A stretch of DNA of 36,329 nucleotides. It comes from Scenedesmus sp. ARA3 (Eukaryota > Chlorophyta > Chlorophyceae > Sphaeropleales > Scenedesmaceae). A model generated the notes under the pieces. That model was not told the origin of the DNA. It worked only from the letters and a program-made list of their open reading frames with translations, and did not search any database. Position numbers and translations under genes: made by a program. The stretch covers positions 1 through 36,329 of the forward strand of contig RWJK01000702.1 in the NCBI GenBank assembly GCA_004335835.1, written 5' to 3'. Each line of letters opens with the position of its first letter. Position 1 is the first letter of the stretch. Positions 11,309-22,100 of the stretch are shown here, in pieces.

Positions 11309-12688
11309 AGGCAGTACGGTGCCTCGTGTGATGCCACTGTGGGGGCTGCATGCACATACACAGCAGAAAGTGGCACGATGCAGCAGCGTTTGTCAGCATC
11401 TGCAGCAGCAGCTTTGCAGCAGGGTGCTTGCTGTCCGTCTGGAAGCCGCGAATGCAACAGCACGGAGCTGCGGTTCCCTAAGCCACACATCTCTCTAGCC
11501 GACAAGGCTTGCACGGTGGCACAGGTGCGGCACTCACTTTGAAGCACACAAAACTGAAGTACACACCGTCTCCATTACTGCAGCTGCAGCAGCGCAGATA
11601 CCAGCTCCACATGATCATCAGCATAATCTCCGTGTTATCACATGCTGCTATGACATGCCAGTGGCAGGGTGATGATCATGTGTGCGCACCTGCCGGGCTT
11701 GTCCAGCGCCACCATCACTGCCACCATCGGTGATGCACATGACAAGTTATAACAGTTATGAGTTATGACGCATGCCCTATTTTTTATCACTCTTTATTAT
11801 AAATATCTAAAAGTACGCGCATGTGTGTATACCTGCCGGGCTTGTCCAGGGCCACCATGACTGCCACCAGGTCTCCTGCCTGCAGCCCACTGGTCACCGC
11901 CAGCACACCAGGCACGAACAGCTGCGCGCCTCGCAGCACCGCCTCACCCGCCTTGCGGCTGATCACCACCTGCTTCGCGGCTGAAGGTGAGCGCCAGCAA
12001 CCAGTGGCCGAGAAACAGAAATTGAATAAGTTGCCGCGCCAAGATGAGACGACGCGCTTTGTTGGGCGTAAGCATTATTGTGTGTTCATGACAGAATCAA
12101 TGATGCTTGACCTGGACAAACCAGGGTTCATTGGAGTGACTGCCGGCCAGCTGCTGATGTAGGTGGCTACCCCGGCTTCATTTCTGTATGCGCACAAGGT
12201 GCAGGCTGGCCACGCGATTTGACCATGCCCTGTTTGCGGCGTGCGGTGCTGCTGCCAGTTACTGCCGGTGCTCACCTCCTGCTGCTGCTGGGCTTATGCT
12301 GTGGGGCCCTGAGCCCTGCAGAAGGATGGCCATAGGCAGCTGGGGGTGTGGTGCAAAGTGCACAGCGCTGTGCTGCTGCGGCAGCAGGCCCTGCAGCTGC
12401 TGCATGACGTCCTGCGGCAGACAGAGCAGCACGACATATGGCAGCTGCCGCTGGTTTTCAACTGGTTTCAACAGCTTTTGAGCACAAACACAAGCATACG
12501 CACAAAGGTTGCCGAATCAGGGCTGACTATGTGTGTCAATGCAGGCAATCTGAATGAGTGGCTGCTGGGCCTCTGCTGTTTAGGAGCTGCTGCTGATCGG
12601 TGCATCCACCTGCACACTGATGCGCTGGTTGCTGTTGTGTCAGATTGCATAGCAGCAGGCATGTTTGCTGTGATTGAAAGTTACAAGA

Positions 12689-12731
<43 letters not shown>

Positions 12732-13088
12732 CATCGCTGCTGCTGCTGCTGGAGCTTGCTTACCTGTGTGCTTGTGCGCAGTGTGTTGACGCGCACGCAG
12801 GTGGACAGTGGAGGCACTGCAATGGCTGCTTGGATGCGCCTGAACTGCTCTGCACCAAGCGCAGCCGCCAGGAACCCAGATACCTGCAGGGCCATGAAGA
12901 TACAATATTTGTAGTGACTGCAGCTACACACAGGCGTACATGCTGCAGCCGCGCTGCTATTAAGCAGTAGCAGCGCAGCTAATGAGCTGACCTGTCAGAG
13001 TGTGCATGTGCAGAGGGCCTACCTGTGGGTCCCATGACACCTCTGTAAAGGCATGCTCGTTTGGGTTACTTGATGTTGTCTGAGTCAT
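7661..13088 (-). CDS. NSUN6: NSUN6-type tRNA (cytosine-5) methyltransferase with PUA domain
   Basis: Ten exons on the minus strand with every phase matching: 13088-13023, 12883-12764, 12411-12276, 11980-11833, 11336-10987, 10175-10074, 9763-9244, 9078-8925, 8477-8399, 8076-7661 (2091 nt, 696 aa). NSUN6 proteins methylate C72 of specific tRNA acceptor stems with SAM, using the PUA domain to grip the tRNA. Seen here: N-terminal PPLSTCVRVNTLR; PUA domain around residues 95-200 with VVISRKAGEAVLRGAQLFVPG and GITRGTVL; FLQNLPS-like MLQNLPS; SAM motif I DMCAAPGGKTT (~304-314); motif IV DAPC (Cys507); motif VI STCT (Cys554, the expected nucleophile); C-terminus DTIGFFVAKFVK. The start MTQTTSSNPNEHAFTEVSWDPQ is inferred from the first in-frame ATG. 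Odd points: a long Gln-rich insertion of about 120 residues inside the catalytic domain (exon 7), and duplicated exon edges in several introns. Divergent from the UBTD gene. Confidence 0.92.
8522..8559. repeat. 19-bp perfect direct repeat in an NSUN6 intron
   Basis: AGCCTGGAGAGCTGTCGTC occurs twice back to back at 8522-8540 and 8541-8559, in the intron between exons 8 and 9. Confidence 0.9.
8735..8960 (-). repeat. Duplicated 3' edge of NSUN6 exon 8 with its donor
   Basis: The exon end (TAC CAG before the donor, minus strand, 8925) and about 35 bp of coding sequence recur at 8803-8839, some 120 bp into the following intron. Flanking intron sequence (TGATCAACTTGCAGAGTGCA near 8738 and TGACCAGTTGCAAAGTGCA near 8858) is duplicated too, so the unit is about 120 bp. 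The copy keeps a GT at the donor position. Confidence 0.85.
10496..11080 (-). repeat. Three copies of an NSUN6 exon-5 segment, period 243-248 bp
   Basis: Donor positions are 10496, 10744 and 10987 (last exon base, minus strand). The copy at 10987 is fused in frame to the upstream coding sequence (CIGLGRAK before MGRVEMFRVQHG), so it is the real exon end. The other two keep KMGRVEMFR, EVPSPTLDG and the donor but have intron-like sequence upstream. Copy 10744 has a 5-bp deletion that puts a stop in frame. Copy 10496 is open and could be a 111-nt cassette exon (10606-10496) of the right phase, using a weak AAAG acceptor. Confidence 0.85.
11689..11731 (-). repeat. Duplicated 3' edge of NSUN6 exon 4 (PUA)
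   Basis: CTGCCGGGCTTGTCCAG and GCCACCAT with the adjoining ACTGCCACC (the code for MVALDKPG plus donor) occur at 11833-11875 in the real exon and again at 11689-11731, about 140 bp into the next intron. The copy is followed by CACATGAC and not by the rest of the exon. Confidence 0.8.
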
Positions 13089-13609
13089 CTGGTACTGCTT
13101 TCTCTATGCTAAACTGTGTTTGGCGTCTGCAGTGTGTCAGCTGCTTGGTTGGCAGCAGCAGGAACAGCAGCACCAGCAGCAGTGCCAGCAGCAACTACGC
13201 CTCATCACACACTTACATACTTGACACAAGCAGCGAGAGTGTTCAACCGCAGAAACTCCTCTAGCAAAGCCGTGTCACCTTGTCTGGCCGTAAACCCCTC
13301 TCGGCCTGACAACTGAAGCCCTAGGCACCATCAAGCAATCTTTTTGGGCAATCAAGCTGTCTTGTAAGCTCATGTTTAACTATAAATATGTCCAGTGTGC
13401 TACAAGGTCACGGTGTCGCTGTTGGTCACCCGTTGCGTTTGTCTCGCGACTGTCGATAGCAGCTGTGCGCTGCTCTACGCCCATCAAGCGGCTAGTTTTA
13501 ACCTAACCAAAGTACAAGATTTTCTTGCCTTTTCAGCCTTGTCAGCAGCAGGTCGCCTGCGTCAGCATTAGCAGCAGAGTCAGCAGCAGCAGCAGCAGCG
13601 ACTCCCAGC
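13089..13609. promoter_or_regulatory. Shared promoter region of NSUN6 (-) and the UBTD gene (+)
   Basis: The two start codons face away from each other 521 bp apart. The segment contains TATAAATA at 13381-13388, about 230 bp before the UBTD ATG, a plausible TATA box for that gene. No further elements are recognised. The GCAGCA-rich stretch at 13570-13600 is the likely UBTD leader. Confidence 0.5.
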
Positions 13610-14721
13610 ATGGGTTGCTTCAGTAGCAAGGAGGCAGTCGAAGATAGAGAAGCAGCAGCTAGGCCGAAGCGGGAAGCTCCCACAAAGCAGTACAGCAAGC
13701 CTCGCTGGAAGTCTCGGGAGCCCCTCACTGCTGCCAAGCTGCAGGTGCGGTCCAACTTGCAAGTGCTGCTGTAGTGGCACCAGCAGCCTCGCGGGGCATT
13801 TGACCGTGCGCCAACAGCCTTATAACCTTTAGATATCGTGCAAAGTATGGAAAGTGTTGACAGTATCCGTCGCTTTCCTGTGCAGAGGATGCGTGATGAG
13901 TTTTGGGACACACAGGTAAGGAGTGCCAGCCAGGGTGCAGGCATTGGAGCGGCCACAGCAGCAGCCCCTGCAGTTCAGCAGCAGCTGCCTGAACATGGCT
14001 GAAGCAGACCATGTACTGTGCTACCGCGGTGCAAATCAGCGCACCGAGCAGAGGCACAGATGGCAGCGTCCAGGCTCCGTGTGGGCACCGCTTCAAGTCA
14101 AGGATGTCAGCCTCAGCATGCTTGTTACATCATATGCACGCTCCATGTCATGAGGCAGCTTGTGACTGTAACAGCCTCGCTGCAGGTACACACCAGATGC
14201 TGACACTGTATGCCTTTTTGCTGCTGCTTGGTGCACTGCAGCCGCACTACGGCGGAGATAAGGGTGAGTCTGCGGCACAGGCTGTGGCTGCCAGGAGTGC
14301 TGTCTTATGCGAAGCAAACCACTGCAGGCTTTCAAAGCCCAGCAGACCCACATGGATACACTGAGGGGACAGCCACTAAACAGCGCTGCATTTGATGAAA
14401 GTCACGCAAGCGTCATGACTTACCTGCTGCCTGCTGCCTGCTGCCTGCCTTGTTCCTCTTGCAACTGCAGCCATGTGGGATGCCATCAAGGCCGCTTGCC
14501 AGTCAGATGACATGGCCACGTCACGCCTCATACTGGAGACAGCTGGCATAATCGTGGCGCGGCATGACATGACGGTTATGTACGATGAGCGGGGCGTGAA
14601 GTACGAGCTTCCCAAGTACGTGCTGTGCGAGCCGAGTAATTTGCTACAGGGAGAGGCGGCAGAGCAGCAGCAGCAGCTGGAGATGGCGCAGCGGCAGCAG
14701 CAGCAGCAGGCAGTAGCATAG
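13610..14721 (+). CDS. UBTD1/2-like: Ubiquitin-domain-containing protein, UBTD1/UBTD2-like
   Basis: Four exons join in phase to 145 aa: 13610-13744, 13886-13915 (30 nt), 14242-14263 (22 nt) and 14471-14721. The protein has the hallmarks of the UBTD (DC-UbP) N-terminal domain: RWKSREPLTAAKLQ, RMRDEFWDT, PHYGGDK, MWDAIKAAC and YELPKYVLCEPSNLL. Human UBTD proteins bind E2/E3 ubiquitin enzymes and carry a C-terminal ubiquitin-like fold. Here the reading frame ends in a short Gln-rich tail and I see no ubiquitin-like domain, so the product is either the binding domain alone or further exons exist. The N-terminus MGCFSS is a good N-myristoylation and palmitoylation signal, as in human UBTD (MGNC), suggesting membrane attachment. 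Divergent from NSUN6. A TGTAA at 15612-15616 could end the transcript. Confidence 0.88.
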
Positions 14722-16353
14722 GTGGAGCAATGCTGATCAATATGAGGCCTCTGCAGTGCAATGCAGTGCAGTGTGATGCAGTGGCGGGTGCATGTGAGCC
14801 GCAGCTGTGCCAACTGCCTGCACATGTACACACACAACTGCCAGAGCCCCTATGCGTGGTTGCCAGAGTTTTTATTGCTGCTCCGGCATGGTATTGCCAG
14901 CTTTGGATGGCAGCTACCGCACTTGCGCAGCAGCTTTGATCCTGCACCTGCATGCTGCGATGGTGTCGCTGTTGACAGAGAGCTTGCATATGGCATGTCA
15001 GCATCCTAATCACATTCGATGTGTCGCAGTGTTTTTGTGGGAGACGTGCAGGGGATGCCGTGCGCAGCGGTGTACAACCATTGACATTCAGTTGGTTGGA
15101 GCGCCGTCTTGCATGACCGGCAGACAGCAGTTCTACTGTTGTGTGTGCATCTTTCACAGTGGCATGTGTGCTGCTGCTTGCACGTGCAGTCGCAGCATCA
15201 AAGGCTGTTGCAGCCTCTTGAATTGATGAGCGTTCAGGATTATGGCAGCATGTGACCACAGAGCATTGTGTGGTCAGCGTACTCACATGGTTTTAAAGGT
15301 TCTGTTGCTATTATATATTGTTATATCCATGTCATCGGGCAGTCTGTAGCAGATGTTGCCTGTCGTTGAGCATGAGCATATACCACCCTGAGATGTCAGG
15401 TGTTTCACAGGGCAAATGCCAGCTGCGCGACTGTTTCTGTGCTGGGTGAGCTAAATTTACATCTCAGTCAGGGGTGGTGACAGCCACTTTTGGCTTGTTA
15501 GGCGCCAGAGGTTGCTGAGCCACCCCTCGAGTTTCGCAGTGAACAGGCTGTTCACCAGCTGCCACTGCTGAGCAGCAAGGAGATGGATGCCAGGCATCAT
15601 GCTGATGCACGTGTAACGATGTGCAACCAATGAGTACATTCGTGTGCGATGCAGGCGGCCCAACCCTGCCACCACGGGCGCTGCAGGAATGATTGCAGCT
15701 GCCTCTGCTTCAGCTGTTGACTGGTTGACTAATGTGACACCGGGCCGGCTCGGGGTACTGACAGGCCTGCCAGTTTGACGCTTGTGTTGAAGGTTGATGA
15801 ATAGAGCCCAAGGAAGAACGCGCATTTACCGCGTGTGCGTCATTTCAGAAACAGCTGCTCATCACCATCGCATTCACGTATGCTCCCAAACAATCAAGTG
15901 CTGTGCGTGGTTGATGCAAAACGTATGCTGCTGCGGAGTTAATTCTTTCACTAAAAACACCAAGCACTTTCAGGCGAAGCTGAGTGGTGCGATTGCTGCT
16001 GTGCTGTGTGCTAGTGAGTTGTGCACCTGTTTCCCTAGGTCACAGCTGCTCGTGGCCAACGTGCAATGGGCTTTAAAAGATATTTGAACATTCAATAAGT
16101 AGGACTATTGAAGTAGGCTTTATGCTTGCAGGCGCACATGCGTGGTGCTGCTTGATTTACAGCTGTCGCTGCTGCTGCTGCTGCTGCTGTTGCTGCAGGC
16201 ACTCTGCCCAGTGGCGTGCATGCATGTCTCACAGCAGCACTGCAACAGCATGCACAGCAACGTAGGCACACCATAATAACCGGGCAGCTGGGTTGAGCCC
16301 AGCAGCTCCAGCAGCGCTGTGGTGGACACAGCAGTGCTACATCCTCGGCCTCC
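14722..16353. other. Intergenic, UBTD 3' region and upstream of the SET gene
   Basis: No gene is supported. A minus frame at 15457-15825 (122 codons) resembles nothing I know and has no codon pattern like its neighbours. TGTAA occurs at 15612-15616. The stretch just before 16354 is rich in GCTGCT runs. An upstream exon of the SET gene cannot be excluded. Confidence 0.5.
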
Positions 16354-17460
16354 ATGGCTGCAAAAGCAATGGATGGCAATTGCGTCATCTCTGCAGTTAC
16401 AGCAGCCACAGCACATCAGAGGGAGGCCAAAGACATAGAAGTGGTGGATCTATTCAGTAATCGCAGTGGCGAATGCACTGCCGGCAGTGATGGCAGCGAC
16501 AGTTGTCAGGACTCCCAGCACACAGTGCCACTGAGCCAGCCACAGCAGCCATTGCCAGCGCAGCAGCAGCAGCAGCAGCAGCAGCCAACTCCAAGTCAGC
16601 AGCAGCCTGAGCAACAGCTGCAACCAACGCCTGCTGTGGCAGCAGCAGCAGCAGCAGCAGCAGCGGGTGTCGCAGCTCAGACGCACAGCAATCGGGAGGC
16701 ACTGGAGGCAGCAGCAGCAGCCAGGAATCATGCTCCTGCTGCAGCGCTGCTACAGCACCAGAGGAAAGCCATCCACAAAAGCTTTCAATCACTCTGTGAC
16801 ATGGCTGAGGAGACACTGGAGGCAGCAGTAGCCAGGATCCATGGTCCTGATGAAACGCTGCTGCCGCAGCACCCTGGAGAGGTCCACCTGGACACCCTCA
16901 GCACAGAACAGCTCACCCAGCTTGTTGCTGCTGTTGCATCCTACAGTGATTTGGATGAGGCCGCATGCTGGGAGAAGCTGAGCACCCTCAGGAGCTTCAG
17001 GGCTTCCAGCCCATTCATAGACATGACCAAAGCTAACAAGGCCATCAATGCGCTACGGGCACGCATCCAGCTGCTCATGAAGGGGAAGGCAGCAGCAGCA
17101 TTCAAACCAATGGCAGGCACGCTGCTTGGCAGCAGCAGCAGCGCTCAAGGGGCGCCCACTGCTTGCTGTCAAGCCGCTGGTGCCCAGCAGCAGCAGCAGC
17201 AGCAGACACCAGTGCCGCTGCCGCTGCCATCGCAGCAGCAGCAGCAGCAGCAGCAGACGCCAGTGGCGCTGACGCTGCCATCGCAGCAGCAGCCGCTACC
17301 GCAGCAGCAGCAGCAGCAGGAGCAGCAGCCAGCCGCAGCTGTGGGTGCAGCGCAGGGCCCCATGCCCCTTGAGCTGCATGCAGCAAAGGCGTGTGCTGGC
17401 GGTGCTGTTGATGGAGCAGGGATGGCAGCAGCTGATGATGGTGCAGCGTACGGCACAGGC

Positions 17461-17492
<32 letters not shown>

Positions 17493-18778
17493 GCCGTCAG
17501 TTGTTGGGTCACTAGGGTCAGCAGCGGCAGCTACTTGCGTAATGACCCCACAGCAGCAGCAGCAGCAGCAGCAGGAGCAGCAGCAGCAGGAGCAGGAGCA
17601 GCAGCAAGGGCAGCAGTGCCTGCAGCGGTGGCAATATCTGAAGGTTGAGGCGCAGCAGCAGGTGCAGCCAGACACAGCAGGCCCAAAACCAAGGTCTTTT
17701 CTTGCCTTGGTTAAGCAGACCTCTGAGCAGCTGAAGCAGCAGCAGCAACAGCAAGCACAACGACGGCAGCAGCAGCAGCAGCAGCAGCGCAGCTCAAGCA
17801 CTGTGCCTTCTGCGGCACCCAGCAGCAGCAGCCGGCTGCTTGGCCTTCTGGCAGCCAGTGCGCCGGGCTGGGAGGTGGCTGCTGCTGCAGCAGAAGCTGC
17901 TGCTGCTGCTGCTACATCGTCAGGCAGTGGCAGTGCTGGACATGTCAAGGCTGGCGCTGCTGCTGAGCAAGCTGCTGTGACTAGCGACATGCAGCAGCGG
18001 CGGCGGCAGCAGCAGCAGCAGCGGCATCGAGCAAGCAAGCGGCATAGGGAGGATGACACAGAAGCAGAACAGCAGCCACAGCAGCGGCTGCGGCCCAGAA
18101 GAGCTGCGCCACGTGCTGCTGCTGCTGCTGCTGCTGCGCAGCCTGCACCTCCCATGCAATCCCAGCAGCCCCAGCAGCAGCAGAGGCGGCGGCAGCAGCA
18201 GCAGCAGCAGCAGCAGCACGACTCACAAGACATGCAGCTAGGGCTGCAAGAAGGGCGGCAGGAAGCGGGTGCTGATGCTGAGCAGCCGGATCTCTCCAGT
18301 GCCTTTGTGTGAGGACAAACTCGTGCATAGCACAGCTGCTTGTATCTAGCAGTAGGGCCTGTACCACTAGCAGCGGCCCAGGATTGAAGCATGCTCATCA
18401 TCTCAGCAGTAGAAGTTGCACTGGACCAAAGAGTGTTTGAATTTGAAGTCAGACCAGCTTTGCATGTACTGCAGCATAGACTAAGCGGCTCTGCCGTTGC
18501 CTTGCCTCACACGTCACTTGCTATGTTGTTGGCTGCTTGTCTGCGCTGCAGTGTGTGGCCGCAGGGTGCCATTGCAGGGGACCTGCTGCCGCGCAACTGC
18601 TCCACTGGAGTTGAAAAGTTCATGGCAGACTTCACAGCAAAGACGCTGCCTCCCAGGAACATCGTTGCACCGGGCCTCAACAGCAGCAGCAAGGGCAGCA
18701 GGGCTGGCAGCAGCAAGGCACGCAAGGGCCCGAAGCGAGGCCAGTCCAACCAGCGGCAGAAGCCTGGTGCAACACCAC

Positions 18779-18812
<34 letters not shown>

Positions 18813-19082
18813 GGATGATGATGACTCTAGATCTCATACACCCTTCCCAACTGCAGCATCCGCAGCTACACCAACTGCCTCTGGAACAGCAGCGGGGGAG
18901 CAGCCGCAGCTGACAGAGCATGGCCTGGTACTGCAGCAGCAGCAGCGGCGGCGGCGGCGACGCCGGCAGCTTGACCGGTACGGCTTCCACTGGCGCAGCA
19001 ATGCTTCCAGCCAGCAGCTGGTGGTGCTTGGAGAGCTTCCAGAGGACTGGCAGCAGCAGCAGCAGCCGTCAGACGGCAGTAC

Positions 19083-19175
<93 letters not shown>

Positions 19176-22100
19176 GCAGCAGCGGCAGCAGCCACGCCGG
19201 CAAAGGTTCAGGCACCTCAAGGAGCTGTATGCCGGCAGCAAGCTGGACTGGCGGCGCATGGACGAGCCGGCAGCTCTGCAGCGAGCTACAGCAGCTGCCC
19301 TTGAGGACCTAGCTGCACCTGCTGACAGCGACGACACAGCAGCTGCTGGTGGTGATGATGTTGCTGCTGCCAGCTCTGCCGACTGTGTAGAGTCAGATGA
19401 GGATTTTTACGAAGCAGCAGCAGCAGCTGAGTCAGGAAGCAGCGCTTTCACGCTGCAGCATGCACCGGTGCGGCGGTTTTACCGGATCGGGTTTTTGGAG
19501 CCTGACGCGCAGCCCTGGGCGGTGCTGGAGCCTGCTGCACTGACCACTCGCAAAGGACTGCCACAGCTGCTGAGGTGTGTGAGCCACGGCTGCCGGCTGA
19601 TGGCACTTTTGCTGCACATTAATGCTCGTTGTGACAGGCTGCTGAGGTCCGCGCATGTGCGTGCATATGCATGTGTCCACAGCCGCCACATCACTACTGC
19701 TGGCTGCTGGTGAGCCATCAACAGCTACATTGCATCCAGCGCAGCAGCTGCATCCAGCAAGTGAGTGCCGCTGCCAAGTTATCATACCCTAGTGTTACAG
19801 CTGCTCAGTGCCATCCTAACCCTATGCCTGGCTGTCTCCTTGCCATCTCAATGACTGGTCACCGATCGTCTCTGTTGCTGCAGCCACCTGCCGCAGCTTA
19901 CGCGTGTGGCAGTAGTGGCCGACCCCTGCCACCCCTGCAGCTGCCGAGTTGTCTTTCCTTAAACACAAGCGCTCCATTTTCTCATTCGCACTGGTTGCTG
20001 GCTGCCTCTGCTGCTGCAGCCGCCTGCCGCAGCTGACGCGTGTGGCAGCAGTCAGCGACCCCTGCCACCCCTGCCGCCACAACCCGCTGCCGCAGCCGCT
20101 GCTGCGGCCTGACGGCGCGGCGCAGCGGCAGCCGCTGATGCTGCTGGCGGCACAGCAGCTGCAGGCTGGCACCCTGCTGGGACTGTACTATGGAGAGGCC
20201 AAGACGCTTGCGTGAGTATGGTTGGATAACTGCAGAGGCTGCACAATTTCACGGTGTTGCAGGGGTTGCTAGCTGCGTCAGGCTTGCTTTGGGTGGTGTG
20301 CAATGTCCAGGGCTTGTTGCAACTTTTGGTATGCAGTGGCAGGGTATGTACCCATGTGCGCATGTGCTGCCAGCTGTTGCCAGTGTCATGCTGTTGGGCA
20401 GGGCGTGCAATACGTGCGGCGCAGCAGCTGCAGGCTGGTGCCCTGCTGGGGCTGTACTATGGGGAGGCCAAGACGCTCGCGTGAGTATGGCTGGATCATT
20501 GCAGAGGCTGCATTTTCGGTGCTTTGGGTGTTGCAAACAGAATCTATAGACGGTGTGTGCGGCACTCCCTGCCGTGCTGTGCTGGTTGCAGGGTGTGTTG
20601 AACCTCGCTGCGTGCATCAGCAGTGTGTGTGTTGCCTGCTTTAGTCAGATTGTGTTAGGCTGTTACAAACAGCATGCGGCACCCTGCTGGGGCTGTACTA
20701 TGCGGAGGCCAAGACGCTCGCGTGAGTATGGCTGGCCAGCGCACAGGCTGCGCAATGCGGTGTTGTAGGGGTTGCTAGCAGCAGTTTCACAGCTGCTTGG
20801 GGCACTCCGCAGTGGTTTGCGGCCTCCACGGCCTGTCACAACTTGTGGCAGGCAGTGCCGCTTTGTAGGCTGCTGGCTTCTGCCAGACACTGTCAACATA
20901 GACACATGCAGACACATAAACTGTCTGTATGGCGTTCTCCGGGTCACCCTCGCACACACGTCCACCACAATTGCTGCTGCGGGGTGCTGCTGCAGGGAGG
21001 ACATTGCGTGTGCGCAGGCGGACCTGACCGGCGAGTACGGCATGAAGCACGCCTACAACATGGACGTGCACTGGTCCAAGGTGAGCCGCAAAGGCAGGGA
21101 GGCGCAGCGGTTGCAGCAGGCTGTGATGCCGGCGTATGGGTGCTGCTCAGGCCCTGCCATCAGCGCGTGCTGCGGCTGCGGCTGCACCTGCCCTGAGCAA
21201 ATGGTGTGATGCAGCGGGTTGGGTCGTGGCACAGGCAGCGGCATCTATGGCTGCAACATACTCTAAGCTGGAGAGCTGGAACTGCGCTTTCGCATGTGTG
21301 ATGCTGACAGTGCCTGCCACGCTGATTGTGCTGCTGCGGCGGCTTTGCTTGCACTTCAATTGTGTTGCCATCCGCCTGGCACGGCATCGTTGAGTGCGCG
21401 GGCGAGCACCTGGTGGCCATTGGCGACAGCAGCTGCCGCTGTGCCTGAAATTGGATTGCTGTCGCCGCTGCGCTTACTATTCACATGTGCTGCCCTTCTG
21501 CCTGGCAGGGCATCCCGGAGTGCGTGGGCGATCACCTGGTAGTGATAAGCAACAGTAGCAGCTGCCACTGTGCCTACCTGTCAGTACTGTTACTTTTATG
21601 AATAGATTGTACTGCCCTCCTGCCTGCCTGCCTGCCTGCCCTCCTGCCTGGCAGGGCATCCCGGAGTGCACAGGCGAGCACCTGGTAGTCATCGGCGACA
21701 GCAGCAGCTGCCGTATGGCGCTGTTGAATGACGCCAAGTGCTGGGCGGGCGAGATGGGGCCCTGCCCCAGAGCTGCAACAGGCAGCTGCAGCTGCAGCAG
21801 GTGGGTGGGATTGCGAACACTTGCAGGAAAGGGCGCGGGAGTGCGGATGCTTGCAGGAACGGGTGTGGGCAGCGCCGCTTGCAGGAACGGGCGTGAATTC
21901 ACGGACAAGCAACGCTTGCAGGAACGGGAGTGGGATGGCGAACGCTTGCAGAAATGGGTGTAGGGTGCTTGCAGGGATTCAGCGCAGGACCGGAGGCTTG
22001 GTGACACATCCTACAGCTTACATGCGATCAGCTGCAAAAGTGCAACCGCAGCAGACTATGTGTAGCTCACTGCACACAGCCTTCACAGGATGGCTGCGGA

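Noticed and set aside
15457..15825. 122-codon minus frame
   Set aside because: No known motif, no neighbours or splice pattern to support it, and composition as in non-coding DNA.
17169..18401. 410-codon minus-strand frame, Cys- and Ala-rich
   Set aside because: It is the complement of CAG/GCA repeats of the SET gene; poly-Cys and poly-Ala are the expected shadows and no domain is visible.
18391..18551. ATG at 18391 as the start of a separate gene
   Set aside because: The residues before 18552 do not resemble the rest, and the CTGCGCTGCAG acceptor at 18551 fits the phase of the upstream exon.
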